A stretch of DNA of 36,891 nucleotides from a virus: positions 1 through 36,891 of the IMG/VR virus record IMGVR_UViG_3300017732_000022; one strand, written 5' to 3'. The notes beneath the pieces were generated by a model. That model ran no database searches and had not been told where the DNA came from. It saw only the letters and a program-made list of their open reading frames with translations. Made by a program: the position numbers and the translations under genes. Of the stretch, positions 23,453-29,817 are shown piece by piece (within the stretch, counting starts at the first letter, position 1; each line of letters starts with the position of its first letter).

Positions 23453-23716
23453 ATGACACATAAAATTGTTTTACAAACAACATTGCCAGATGGCTTTGAT
23501 GAAAGACTAGAAGTTATCCAAAAAGATTTGGAACATATAGATAAATTAACCAACGAAGTTGGTGAAAGACTTGAGAAATTTGGTTGGGAATTGGAAGATT
23601 ACTACAAAGATTTGTATAAACAAACAAATCATGAAATACAAAGCAAGGCTTATGAGCTTTCTAATAGTGATTTCGCATCAAATATTAAAAAGATAAGGAT
23701 TGAACATGCTGAATAA
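23453..23716 (+). CDS. Early helical protein of unknown function
   Basis: 87 residues from ATG 23453, chosen because AAAGGA precedes it at good spacing; an upstream in-frame start at 23405 would lie in the hairpin. The sequence is Glu/Lys-rich and coiled-coil-like (RLEVIQKDLEHIDKLTNEVG, RLEKFGWELEDYYKDLYKQT). No family recognised. It overlaps the next gene by about 11 bases. Confidence 0.65.
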   Translation: MTHKIVLQTTLPDGFDERLEVIQKDLEHIDKLTNEVGERLEKFGWELEDYYKDLYKQTNHEIQSKAYELSNSDFASNIKKIRIEHAE

Positions 23717-24437
23717 TAACAAAAAACCTAAAGGTTTTGTCATTTATCAAGGTAAATCCTTGATAGATGGCAAGTCAATAAGTGTGGTATATTTACCACA
23801 AAGTTTGAACAAAAAGACTGGTAACATGGCACAAACCTATATCATACGAAGTGATATAGACCCAAGACTTGCCAGTAAAACTGGCGAGGACTACTCAATT
23901 TGTGGTAGTTGTAAGCATAGAGGTTCAGTTACTACTGAACCAGATAGAAAACAAGCTAAAGGCAGAACTTGCTATGTCAATCTAGCCCAAGGTGTTTTAA
24001 TTGTTTATAAACAATTAATGAAAGGTGCTTATCCAGTGGTTAACAACCACAAAGACATACAAAGTTTAGGCGATAATCAAGTCGTAAGACTTGGTACTTA
24101 TGGTGACCCTAGTGCAGTACCTAGCTACATCTGGGATAGTTTACTATCCAAAGCTAAGAAACATACAAGCTATACACATCAATCTCACAACAGTAGTTGT
24201 GATGTAAGAAGTGATATCAGCATGATGAGTGCAGACTCTTACGAAGAGTCAAAGAAATTCTGGTCTAAAGGACTACGAACCTTTAGAGTTATGCAGAAAG
24301 ACGAAGTGCTTGACAAGACAAAAGAAGTGCTTTGCCCTGCCTCTAAAGAGGCTGGAAGACGAGCTACATGTGAAACTTGTGTTCTTTGTAGTGGTTCAAA
24401 TCTCAATGCGAAAAGTGTTGCGATTTACCAACATTAA
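23706..24437 (+). CDS. Cys-rich phage protein, DUF7227-like
   Basis: 243 residues from ATG 23706 (AAGGA six bases upstream). Cys 66 and 69 (SICGSCKHRG) with Cys 89 (GRTCYVN) form one cluster, and Cys 210, 222, 225 and 228 (LCPASKEAGRR, TCETCVLCSG) another. The middle has VVRLGTYGDPSAVPSYIWDS and HTSYTHQSHN, the end KSVAIYQH. I recognise the 'RlG.YGDPaavP...w' and 'CPAS.EAG...TC..C.LC.G' pattern as a widespread phage family of unknown role. The alternating strand/helix pattern and Cys clusters suggest a metal- or Fe-S-binding barrel; that is inference. Confidence 0.68.
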   Translation: MLNNNKKPKGFVIYQGKSLIDGKSISVVYLPQSLNKKTGNMAQTYIIRSDIDPRLASKTGEDYSICGSCKHRGSVTTEPDRKQAKGRTCYVNLAQGVLIVYKQLMKGAYPVVNNHKDIQSLGDNQVVRLGTYGDPSAVPSYIWDSLLSKAKKHTSYTHQSHNSSCDVRSDISMMSADSYEESKKFWSKGLRTFRVMQKDEVLDKTKEVLCPASKEAGRRATCETCVLCSGSNLNAKSVAIYQH

Positions 24438-24441
24438 TAAA

Positions 24442-24474
24442 AAATATATATTATTACTTGTGTAATATATATTT
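24442..24474 (+). repeat. Loop-conserved AT-rich stem-loop, copy 2
   Basis: Perfect 12-bp stem (AAATATATATTA with TAATATATATTT) around the loop TTACTTGTG. The inner stem differs from copy 1 on both arms so that pairing is kept. It follows the DUF7227-like gene by 4 bases and ends 42 bases before the next ATG. T-rich sequence follows. Confidence 0.82.
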
Positions 24475-24516
24475 ATTTATTATATTAAACATTAACCACC
24501 ATGAAAGGATAATAAC

Positions 24517-24891
24517 ATGGCAACTGACAACTTAATTTTGCGAGTAGCAAAAAATAAAATCTACTCAGAAACACCATTAATTACAACGAATGATAATGGC
24601 AATATAGTTTTTACCTATGGTAAACTTAAAGTAACTTGCTCACCCTTTGACATGTCAGCATCATCAACTCATAAGATGATTGCAGATATACAAGGGACTG
24701 AGATTCTTGTGCAAGATAGTTGTTCTAATGCTCAAGAAGTATTAGTGCAAACTCAAGGCAAGAAAGTTATTGATGAAGTTAGAGTCAATGATAAACTTTC
24801 ATTGAGACAATTAGTAGACAAGTTTACTGGTTTCTTTGGTTTCTTTACCAATAAAGACTTTACGAAAGTAAGGCTTGATGTTCAAAGTTAG
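24517..24891 (+). CDS. Early protein of unknown function
   Basis: 124 residues; AAAGGA upstream at good spacing. It contains NGNIVFTYGKLKVTCSPFDM then SASSTHKMIADIQGTEILVQ, mixed strands and helices, and ends SLRQLVDKFTGFFGFFTNKD. No catalytic motif or family recognised. It stands alone between two stem-loop copies, so it may be a separately controlled unit. Confidence 0.65.
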   Translation: MATDNLILRVAKNKIYSETPLITTNDNGNIVFTYGKLKVTCSPFDMSASSTHKMIADIQGTEILVQDSCSNAQEVLVQTQGKKVIDEVRVNDKLSLRQLVDKFTGFFGFFTNKDFTKVRLDVQS

Positions 24892-24964
24892 TCACTCTGA
24901 AGAGTCTTAAAGATAGACGAAACATGTTGCATGATTCCTTCCTTTCATGTAGCATGTCAGTGAC
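24891..24964 (+). ncRNA. Candidate structured RNA element after the gene at 24517
   Basis: An outer 6-bp helix GTCACT/AGTGAC (24891-24896 with 24959-24964) encloses a 13-bp helix ACATGTTGCATGA/TCATGTAGCATGT (24922-24934 with 24945-24957) with loop TTCCTTCCTT. In the long stem two positions pair only as U-G wobbles, which favours an RNA structure over a DNA palindrome. A small competing stem ACTC-TGAA-GAGT (24894-24905) is also possible. The element begins at the stop codon and is followed by stem-loop copy 3. Confidence 0.5.
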
Positions 24965-24971
24965 AGTAAAA

Positions 24972-25010
24972 AAAATATATATAATAATACTTATGTATTA
25001 TATATATTTT
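24972..25010 (+). repeat. Loop-conserved AT-rich stem-loop, copy 3
   Basis: Perfect 15-bp stem (AAAATATATATAATA with TATTATATATATTTT) around the loop ATACTTATG, nearly identical to copy 1. It ends 26 bases before ATG 25037 and directly follows the structured element at 24891-24964. Confidence 0.85.
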
Positions 25011-25036
25011 ATTTTAACGAAATCATAGGAGATATT

Positions 25037-25180
25037 ATGATATACAAACACATACAGTTGACAAGTAGTCAACACAAACATTTGAAGGCTCTTGTTTACA
25101 AAGGACTTCCAATGGAAACTATTACTTCTAAACAATTCAAAGGTTCACCTTTGGAAAAACTTTTGGAGGTAATAGAATAA
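25037..25180 (+). CDS. Hypothetical 47-residue early protein
   Basis: Starts at ATG 25037 with TAGGAGATATT upstream. It reads MIYKHIQLTSSQHKHLKALV then YKGLPMETITSKQFKGSPLE. Its TAA overlaps the next ATG (TAATG), a coupling arrangement. Basic and helical; no family recognised. Confidence 0.65.
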   Translation: MIYKHIQLTSSQHKHLKALVYKGLPMETITSKQFKGSPLEKLLEVIE

Positions 25181-25554
25181 TGAGAGTTAAAGTTTACTAC
25201 AACCTACATAAGAACTGTTATTCTATTGTTTCTCTTGAGAAAGAGAACTATGGCAAAGTAATTAAACACAGTAACTGTGTGCCATTACTTAATGCACAGT
25301 TTAAAGTGTCAGAGAAAGGCAGACAAAGAGTGTTGCGAGAAAAGAAAAAGAATGTACATGCCTATGTTGTAGGCACTTGGGAGAGTGAGTTTGAACCTAA
25401 CTTTCCTATCAAGGTAGCTACTTATAATCCTTATAAGTACAGTAGCTTTGTTGATGCAACCTCTAGGAAACCATTAGCTAAAGCTAAACAAGTTCTACTT
25501 TCAAAAAGACATTTTGTTGGTAGGGTAACAAGCCAGATATATTATGTGGCATAA
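25180..25554 (+). CDS. Conserved small phage protein (YYNLHKNCYSIV)
   Basis: 124 residues. MRVKVYYNLHKNCYSIVSLE at the start, and QFKVSEKGRQRVLREKKKNV then HAYVVG in the middle, match the 'vyyNLHk..fSv......GkV..H....l....F.Vs..GR.RVlreKrKNVHA.v.G' pattern that I recognise from many phages. No function is known to me. The ending VDATSRKPLAKAKQVLLSKR fits the same family. ATG overlaps the upstream stop. Confidence 0.7.
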   Translation: MRVKVYYNLHKNCYSIVSLEKENYGKVIKHSNCVPLLNAQFKVSEKGRQRVLREKKKNVHAYVVGTWESEFEPNFPIKVATYNPYKYSSFVDATSRKPLAKAKQVLLSKRHFVGRVTSQIYYVA

Positions 25555-25575
25555 CAAAAAGAAAGGAGTTTGACT

Positions 25576-25935
25576 ATGTCAAATCAACATTTAAAAATGC
25601 AAGAAAAAATATACTCTGAAATAGATTTCAGAATTGAAGAGGAGTATCAAAAGGTTATGTGTAATGCCTTATATTGGAATGACACATTAAAAAAATCTGA
25701 GAGGATTACAAAGTTTAACTTTGAAGAAGTCGCAGAAGATAATACTTTTTTAGACCACCACTTTGAGTCTATACATCAAAAGATTTGGCACAGGTTTAGC
25801 ATTGACTTAACTATGGAAGAGTCAGAACAACTAAATGAATATGTGCTAGATAAACTCTATGAGTTATTGGAAGAAGATATCCAAGAGCATAGGCAAGAGC
25901 AGAGACAAGATAACGAACCATATAATTGGTACTAA
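25576..25935 (+). CDS. Acidic helical early protein
   Basis: 119 residues from ATG 25576, with AAAGGAG seven bases upstream; a TTG six bases earlier is less likely. Rich in Glu/Gln and aromatic residues (EIDFRIEEEYQKVMCNALYW, IHQKIWHRFSIDLTMEESEQ, ending in QEQRQDNEPYNWY). The strong negative charge suggests a protein-binding or DNA-mimic role, but nothing specific supports either. Confidence 0.62.
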   Translation: MSNQHLKMQEKIYSEIDFRIEEEYQKVMCNALYWNDTLKKSERITKFNFEEVAEDNTFLDHHFESIHQKIWHRFSIDLTMEESEQLNEYVLDKLYELLEEDIQEHRQEQRQDNEPYNWY

Positions 25936-25937
25936 AA

Positions 25938-25976
25938 AAATAATATATAATAATACTTGTGTATTATATATTATTT
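25938..25976 (+). repeat. Loop-conserved AT-rich stem-loop, copy 4
   Basis: Perfect 15-bp stem (AAATAATATATAATA with TATTATATATTATTT) around the loop ATACTTGTG. The outer stem differs from copies 1 and 3 on both arms with pairing kept. It begins 3 bases after the previous stop and ends 33 bases before ATG 26010. Confidence 0.85.
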
Positions 25977-26009
25977 ATTTTACATTAACACAAGAGAAAG
26001 GAAAATGTC

Positions 26010-26150
26010 ATGGATAAAAGACTTATAGCTAGTGCTTGGGCAGATTTTAGTTGGAAAGTAATCCAACACATAGAGTGTCCAGTGCATAAACACAAGTTGA
26101 CCAAAGATTGGGAAAACTTTGCAGAAAAAATGCAAGAACTTAGTAATTAA
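26010..26150 (+). CDS. Hypothetical 46-residue early protein
   Basis: Starts at ATG 26010 behind GAGAAAGGAAAA. Another ATG five bases before, in a different frame, stops after seven codons. Reads MDKRLIASAWADFSWKVIQH then IECPVHKHKLTKDWENFAEK. A Cys with two His (CPVHKH) is present, too few residues for a clear metal site. No family recognised. Confidence 0.6.
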   Translation: MDKRLIASAWADFSWKVIQHIECPVHKHKLTKDWENFAEKMQELSN

Positions 26151-26171
26151 TAACACGAAAGGAGTTGCAAC

Positions 26172-26348
26172 ATGCAACAAATACACGAATATATTGAGTC
26201 ACTTATGGCTCAAGGCAAAGCTGACCCTAAGATTAGGGGTTGGTCTATGCAAGACCTTATCACCCAAGTAAGTGGTGCATTTGGTGAACAAGCAAAACCT
26301 ATTGCTAGGCAATACATACTTAACAAGTGTGGCTACAGTGATGAGTAG
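26172..26348 (+). CDS. Hypothetical 58-residue early protein
   Basis: AAAGGAGTTGCAAC precedes ATG 26172. Reads MQQIHEYIESLMAQGKADPK then GWSMQDLITQVSGAFGEQAK; predicted all-helical. Its end overlaps the next gene by 8 bases. No family recognised. Confidence 0.62.
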   Translation: MQQIHEYIESLMAQGKADPKIRGWSMQDLITQVSGAFGEQAKPIARQYILNKCGYSDE

Positions 26349-26484
26349 ACTTGTAATATGTAGCACTCAGGACTTACACCCTGATGCTTGTAAAGAACTA
26401 TCCAATATAGTGTTGGATAGTTTTAACAAACAACTAAATAAATATTTTGATAAAGAAAGGACTAAAAAATATGGCAAAAAATAA
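26341..26484 (+). CDS. Hypothetical 47-residue early protein
   Basis: ATG 26341 lies within the last codons of the upstream gene (overlap 8 bases) and has no clear ribosome binding site, so coupling is likely. Reads MSRLVICSTQDLHPDACKEL then NIVLDSFNKQLNKYFDKERT. The next gene starts inside its last five codons. An extended reading from 26272 would overlap the upstream gene by 77 bases and is less likely. Confidence 0.5.
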   Translation: MSRLVICSTQDLHPDACKELSNIVLDSFNKQLNKYFDKERTKKYGKK

Positions 26485-26797
26485 ATTTGGTAAGACTGTT
26501 AAAGTTGATAAACCTTATGCAACTTTTCATGACCCAAGAACTGATTGGACTTGGGCAATACTTAAAACCTATCAGTCAAAAGAGGGTGAGAATAAGAACC
26601 AATACTCAAGATGGTACACTGCCTGTAGCTCACCTTTCACCTATGGTTCATGGGAGTATGGTGACACCTATGTAAAAGATATAGTCAGCAATGGGCAAAT
26701 AGTCTCAGCGACTGATGAGTGGCTAGAAGAGTATTATGATACGACCTCAATAGAAAAAGCCAGAGAAAAGTTTTATATGAGGAGGTATGGCTCATGA
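26471..26797 (+). CDS. Conserved early phage protein (TFHDPRTDWTWAILKTYQ)
   Basis: 108 residues from ATG 26471 (GAAAGGA upstream). Aromatic-rich: YATFHDPRTDWTWAILKTYQ, QYSRWYTACSSPFTYGSWEY, GDTYVKDIVSNGQIVSATDE. The 'DPr.gWtWrvLKtYq......yarWf.av.Sp.TyGs...GDvYv.dv' pattern is one I recall from uncharacterised proteins of actinobacterial and marine phages. Function unknown. The final Ser codon and stop overlap the next ATG. Confidence 0.65.
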   Translation: MAKNKFGKTVKVDKPYATFHDPRTDWTWAILKTYQSKEGENKNQYSRWYTACSSPFTYGSWEYGDTYVKDIVSNGQIVSATDEWLEEYYDTTSIEKAREKFYMRRYGS

Positions 26798-26946
26798 ACA
26801 TAGAGAATGTGTACCTCTTACGAAGAACTAAACAACTTGAAAAAGAAAGGAAAAAGAAAATGCAGATGTTATTTATAAAAGTGTTTGCAATACTTGGAAC
26901 AGTATGTTATGCATTATATTATTCAAAACAAATATTAGGAGTTTAA
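26794..26946 (+). CDS. Small single-pass membrane protein
   Basis: 50 residues. A Lys/Arg-rich N-terminus (RRTKQLEKERKKKMQ) is followed by a membrane helix MLFIKVFAILGTVCYALYYS. The ATG overlaps the upstream stop (ATGA) and GAGGAGG lies about 9 bases upstream. The positive-inside rule places the N-terminus in the cytoplasm. Function unknown. Confidence 0.62.
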   Translation: MNIENVYLLRRTKQLEKERKKKMQMLFIKVFAILGTVCYALYYSKQILGV

Positions 26947-26948
26947 TT

Positions 26949-27137
26949 ATGAACTTAACATTTTATAATGAAGACGAGGCAAATGCCTTTGAAATAACTA
27001 TACGAGGGGTGAATGCACTCCTATCAACTGAGGGAATGTGTGTGCAGTATGAATGCATAAGTAATAACAATCCCATTATGTATAGATTAAAAACAATTTC
27101 AATAGGTAGATTAGCAAAATATAAACTTAAGGAGTAA
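26949..27137 (+). CDS. Hypothetical 62-residue early protein
   Basis: ATG 26949 follows AGGAGTTTAATT at good spacing; a longer reading from 26904 would overlap the membrane protein gene. Reads MNLTFYNEDEANAFEITIRG then VQYECISNNNPIMYRLKTIS. Mixed strand and helix; no family recognised. Confidence 0.6.
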   Translation: MNLTFYNEDEANAFEITIRGVNALLSTEGMCVQYECISNNNPIMYRLKTISIGRLAKYKLKE

Positions 27138-27140
27138 CGA

Positions 27141-27374
27141 ATGACTATAACAATCAACATAAAAAATAATAAGTCCAATTACAAATCTCACTCGTTAAGA
27201 GATATAAAAAAAGTAGCAACCTTGATTAAAGGTATGTCTGTAGTTGACTTACACATACTAGCCAATATACTTATTGACAATGAAAATAAGTATGGTAATT
27301 ATAATGGACAAGGATTATTCCAAGCCATGAAAAACAAACACCCAGAACTATGGGACAGATACAAAGGAGTGTGA
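27141..27374 (+). CDS. Hypothetical 77-residue early protein
   Basis: AAGGAGTAACGA precedes ATG 27141. Asn/Lys-rich N-terminus (NIKNNKSNYKSHSLRDIKKV), then IKGMSVVDLHILANILIDNE and FQAMKNKHPELWDRYKGV. Mostly helical. No family recognised. Confidence 0.6.
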   Translation: MTITINIKNNKSNYKSHSLRDIKKVATLIKGMSVVDLHILANILIDNENKYGNYNGQGLFQAMKNKHPELWDRYKGV

Positions 27375-27378
27375 AACA

Positions 27379-27609
27379 ATGGGTAAATATTTAAAGACAC
27401 CAATAGATATTGATATGACTAATCAATTCGCAAGTGAAGTTTTAAGATTGGATTTTGATAATCCAACCTTGAAAAAATGGTATGACACTGAGGGTTATGA
27501 GGGTTCAGAGTTACGAAAATACTTAACAGAGAAATGTAATGTAAAGTTTCACCAAGAAAAGTATGGTGAGTACACTATGTTTCCACTACATCCAAAGGAG
27601 AAAGACTAA
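27379..27609 (+). CDS. Hypothetical 76-residue early protein
   Basis: Reads MGKYLKTPIDIDMTNQFASE, then DFDNPTLKKWYDTEGYEGSE and KFHQEKYGEYTMFPLHPKEK. AAAGGAGTG lies upstream within the previous gene's end. Stop overlaps the next ATG (TAATG). No family recognised. Confidence 0.6.
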   Translation: MGKYLKTPIDIDMTNQFASEVLRLDFDNPTLKKWYDTEGYEGSELRKYLTEKCNVKFHQEKYGEYTMFPLHPKEKD

Positions 27610-27839
27610 TGAAAAAATATGTTGTAACAACCTATGCTAATGCTGAATGGCAATGCATAGTAGAAGTTGATGATGATTCTTCTATAGAAGAAGTTGAAGA
27701 AAAAGTTTGGGCAGGGGACTATGAAGAATTAAACAATGGTGACCCTACCAATATTCAAGATGAACAAATAGAATCTATGGTTGAACAACCTGACGAGGTA
27801 ATTAATAAACTTAAAAAAGATTGGAGTAAAAATGAATAG
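27609..27839 (+). CDS. Acidic early protein, possibly DNA-mimic-like
   Basis: 76 residues, strongly acidic: IVEVDDDSSIEEVEEKVWAG, YEELNNGDPTNIQDEQIESM. The start MKKYVVTTYANAEWQCIVEV and the spaced acidic positions are the 'vtt.a.ae....veaeseeEA.e.v..g' style of small cytoplasmic phage proteins. Overlaps its neighbours by 1 and 8 bases. Function unknown. Confidence 0.6.
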   Translation: MKKYVVTTYANAEWQCIVEVDDDSSIEEVEEKVWAGDYEELNNGDPTNIQDEQIESMVEQPDEVINKLKKDWSKNE

Positions 27840-28041
27840 CCAAAAATTTATATTGACTAACACAGACACTGGTTCAAGAAAATCTGTGACTGAAAACTAT
27901 CTACTTGAAATGGGGGTAGACGAGTTTATTGTTGAAGAAATATATGAGACAGACGAGTTAACATTTATGTTTGACTTAGAAGAATATAAACTTGAGAACC
28001 CTAGAAACTTTGACACCTATAGAAAGATGAAGGATTGCTAA
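27832..28041 (+). CDS. Acidic early protein of unknown function
   Basis: 69 residues from ATG 27832, eight bases inside the upstream gene. Reads MNSQKFILTNTDTGSRKSVT, then GVDEFIVEEIYETDELTFMF. Net negative. Stop overlaps the following ATG. No family recognised. Confidence 0.58.
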   Translation: MNSQKFILTNTDTGSRKSVTENYLLEMGVDEFIVEEIYETDELTFMFDLEEYKLENPRNFDTYRKMKDC

Positions 28042-28325
28042 TGAGTGATAATATATACGATATTAAAAGTAAAAAGAAATTTAAAGATACTAATGTGCAT
28101 GTTGAAGAGCAACTTGAATGGGTAGTTACTGAGCTTGAGAAGGTAGTTAGCAAAGCTTTGCAGAAAAAGTTTAGTCCTTTGACAGTGGCAACTGCCTTGT
28201 CAGAAGTAGCTACTGATATGAGCTATGACTTTGCACCTAACCCTAACCAAGCAATGCTTGTGCTTATGTCTGCCATACAAAGCAGACTTGAGTTTGAGGT
28301 TGAAGAGGAGATGAGAGATGAATGA
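28041..28325 (+). CDS. Helical early protein of unknown function
   Basis: 94 residues from ATG 28041 (TAATG with the upstream stop; a TTG six bases earlier is possible). Reads VEEQLEWVVTELEKVVSKAL then QKKFSPLTVATALSEVATDM and QAMLVLMSAIQSRLEFEVEE. The 'l...is.al..v.td.......p..a...l..ai..rl' layout resembles small helical phage proteins but I cannot name a family. Confidence 0.6.
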   Translation: MSDNIYDIKSKKKFKDTNVHVEEQLEWVVTELEKVVSKALQKKFSPLTVATALSEVATDMSYDFAPNPNQAMLVLMSAIQSRLEFEVEEEMRDE

Positions 28326-28455
28326 AAAAGAATTTATTAAATGGTTAGATGAAAATGCACCAGTTGATTATGAAGAAGTTGAACACTTCAGTGATGAAGC
28401 AGGTGCATCAATATGGATTAGGTTTGATTTAGACAAGGAGGATGATGATGAGTAA
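28318..28455 (+). CDS. Very acidic 45-residue protein
   Basis: ATG 28318 overlaps the previous stop (8 bases). Reads MNEKEFIKWLDENAPVDYEE then ASIWIRFDLDKEDDDE. The gene's end carries the AAGGAGG ribosome binding site of the next gene, so the two are tightly linked. No family recognised. Confidence 0.58.
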   Translation: MNEKEFIKWLDENAPVDYEEVEHFSDEAGASIWIRFDLDKEDDDE

Positions 28456-28588
28456 AAAGAAATGGGTATATTTATATGGAGATGAATGTCTTGAAATTTG
28501 GGAACATTTTGGATTTGATAATCCAAACCCTAATGATAGATTAAAATTAAAACTTCTAGACTATGAAGGATATAATGAAGATGAGTAA
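28448..28588 (+). CDS. Hypothetical 46-residue protein
   Basis: Three ATGs follow GGAGG in a row (28442, 28445, 28448); 28448 has the best spacing (6). Reads MSKKKWVYLYGDECLEIWEH then NPNPNDRLKLKLLDYEGYNE. No family recognised. Confidence 0.58.
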   Translation: MSKKKWVYLYGDECLEIWEHFGFDNPNPNDRLKLKLLDYEGYNEDE

Positions 28589-28618
28589 ACCTATAATAAA
28601 AAAAGAAAGGAGTGAGTG

Positions 28619-28729
28619 ATGGGTGAGTATGAATGTGTTAACTGTAACGAGATATTTCACAAAGATGAACCACCTTATGATGAACACAATCTATGTGAAC
28701 TTTGTAGAAAGGAGATAACTGATGACTAA
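28619..28729 (+). CDS. 36-residue zinc-finger-like microprotein
   Basis: Starts at ATG 28619 behind GAAAGGAGTGAGTG. Reads MGEYECVNCNEIFHKDEPPY then LCELCRKEITDD, giving C-x2-C and C-x2-C pairs about 18 residues apart, enough for one zinc knuckle. Overlaps the next gene by 8 bases, which carries a similar finger. Probably a small nucleic-acid- or protein-binding factor. Confidence 0.62.
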   Translation: MGEYECVNCNEIFHKDEPPYDEHNLCELCRKEITDD

Positions 28730-28889
28730 AGATTTATTTGATTCACAGATATGTGTGGAGTGTGGTGAACCTTGCCACTTTGGTAGTGGTAGGTTTGTTA
28801 ATAGATACCCTCGTGATGTTGAAGGGTGGGTATGTGGTTTCTGTTCAGAGGAAATAGATGCAATGATTGAGGAGATGAAAGATGAGTAA
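28722..28889 (+). CDS. 55-residue zinc-finger-like protein
   Basis: Reads MTKDLFDSQICVECGEPCHF, later WVCGFCSEEIDAMIEEMKDE. C-x2-C with a further Cys-His nearby and a C-x2-C about 26 residues on suggest a zinc ribbon. It overlaps the preceding mini zinc-finger gene and the next gene. The pair may derive from duplication, though residues outside the Cys pairs differ. Confidence 0.62.
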   Translation: MTKDLFDSQICVECGEPCHFGSGRFVNRYPRDVEGWVCGFCSEEIDAMIEEMKDE

Positions 28890-29073
28890 AGTAAAAGATG
28901 AGATAAAAGAATTAGGCTTTCACGATAGCTATTACTCTGAAGGATTTAAAGAGGGGATACCTGTTATTAATTCTTTATTAAAAAAACATGGACTAAAAAT
29001 ACATACAAGGTTTATAGATGCTATCTCAGAACCTGAGTATAGGTGGCATATAAAAATAGAAAGGAGTGAGTGA
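28882..29073 (+). CDS. Hypothetical 63-residue protein
   Basis: ATG 28882, eight bases inside the previous gene, with GGAGATGAAAG upstream. Reads MSKVKDEIKELGFHDSYYSE then IPVINSLLKKHGLKIHTRFI. Its end contains the repeated leader GAAAGGAGTGAGTGATG that starts the next gene. No family recognised. Confidence 0.58.
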   Translation: MSKVKDEIKELGFHDSYYSEGFKEGIPVINSLLKKHGLKIHTRFIDAISEPEYRWHIKIERSE

Positions 29074-29372
29074 TGCCAATATTAGTACAATATAGAATCA
29101 TTGATGGTTTCAATGAGTATTATGACTATCTTATACATCAAGATGATACTGATGTGAGAGATAAGAAAGAACTAATCAGAGATATATTTCCTGATTCCAT
29201 AGAAGATGGCAATGGTGGTGAGCAAGATGACTATAGAGATATTAGTGTTGTGTCTACTAAAAGCATAAGTATAAAACAAGCAGAGTTTTTGTACGAATGT
29301 TTTATAGCTTTTCCCTTTGGAGGTGATGGATGGCTACACGAACTTGCAATAAAAGAAAGGAGAGATAGATGA
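29073..29372 (+). CDS. Acidic early protein of unknown function
   Basis: 99 residues from ATG 29073 (AAGGAG six bases upstream; a GTG directly before is possible). Reads ILVQYRIIDGFNEYYDYLIH, then DGNGGEQDDYRDISVVSTKS and FGGDGWLHELAIKERRDR. Asp/Tyr-rich. No family recognised. Confidence 0.6.
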   Translation: MPILVQYRIIDGFNEYYDYLIHQDDTDVRDKKELIRDIFPDSIEDGNGGEQDDYRDISVVSTKSISIKQAEFLYECFIAFPFGGDGWLHELAIKERRDR

Positions 29373-29518
29373 AAGTATTAATTACAATGAAAGAGTTTGA
29401 TGAATGGTTAGGGTCATGTCCAGTACCTTATACTACTTCCTGCTCTAATGATGGACTTACTGAATTATATGAATTTGATACATCAAAACTTAAAGATGTA
29501 GTGAAGGAGAATGAGTAA
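29369..29518 (+). CDS. Hypothetical 49-residue protein
   Basis: ATG 29369 follows AAAGGAGAGATAG. Reads MKVLITMKEFDEWLGSCPVP then YTTSCSNDGLTELYEFDTSK. Overlaps both neighbours (ATGA-type start, TAATG end). No family recognised. Confidence 0.58.
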   Translation: MKVLITMKEFDEWLGSCPVPYTTSCSNDGLTELYEFDTSKLKDVVKENE

Positions 29519-29763
29519 TGAAAATATGGGATGACTATGATGACTGTATCATAGGTGTAGGTACACGAAGTGGTATGCTGAGTGTATTTATCTATGACAA
29601 ACAGAAAATGATAACCAAGTTGGTTAAAAGAGATGGTATGTCTTATGAAGAAGCACTTGAGTTTATAGATTTTAATATTGAAGGTGCATATATAGGTGAA
29701 GACACACCTATACTTGTCAATCTTTTGACACCAGAGGAGATTAAAGATTACTTTGAAGAGTAA
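29518..29763 (+). CDS. Conserved small phage protein (DGMSYEEALEFIDFNIEGAY)
   Basis: 81 residues. MKIWDDYDDCIIGVGTRSGM at the start, then KRDGMSYEEALEFIDFNIEG and IGEDTPILVNLLTPEEI. The 'DGM(t/s)..EA.E(y/f)i.fNi.GAy.Ge.TP.f' segment is a pattern I recognise from many unrelated phages, including T4-like ones. No function is known to me. It is the last gene before a short gap with hairpin and promoter. Confidence 0.68.
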   Translation: MKIWDDYDDCIIGVGTRSGMLSVFIYDKQKMITKLVKRDGMSYEEALEFIDFNIEGAYIGEDTPILVNLLTPEEIKDYFEE

Positions 29764-29782
29764 TGTTGTAATAATACAACAT
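29763..29782. other. Short hairpin at the end of the small-gene cluster
   Basis: ATGTTGTA-ATAA-TACAACAT is a perfect 8-bp stem starting at the last base of the upstream stop codon. There is no T-run after it, so it is more likely an mRNA 3' end stabiliser or weak pause than a terminator. Confidence 0.6.
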
Positions 29783-29817
29783 AATACTGTCAGTAATTTG
29801 ACTATGGTTGAATAAGT

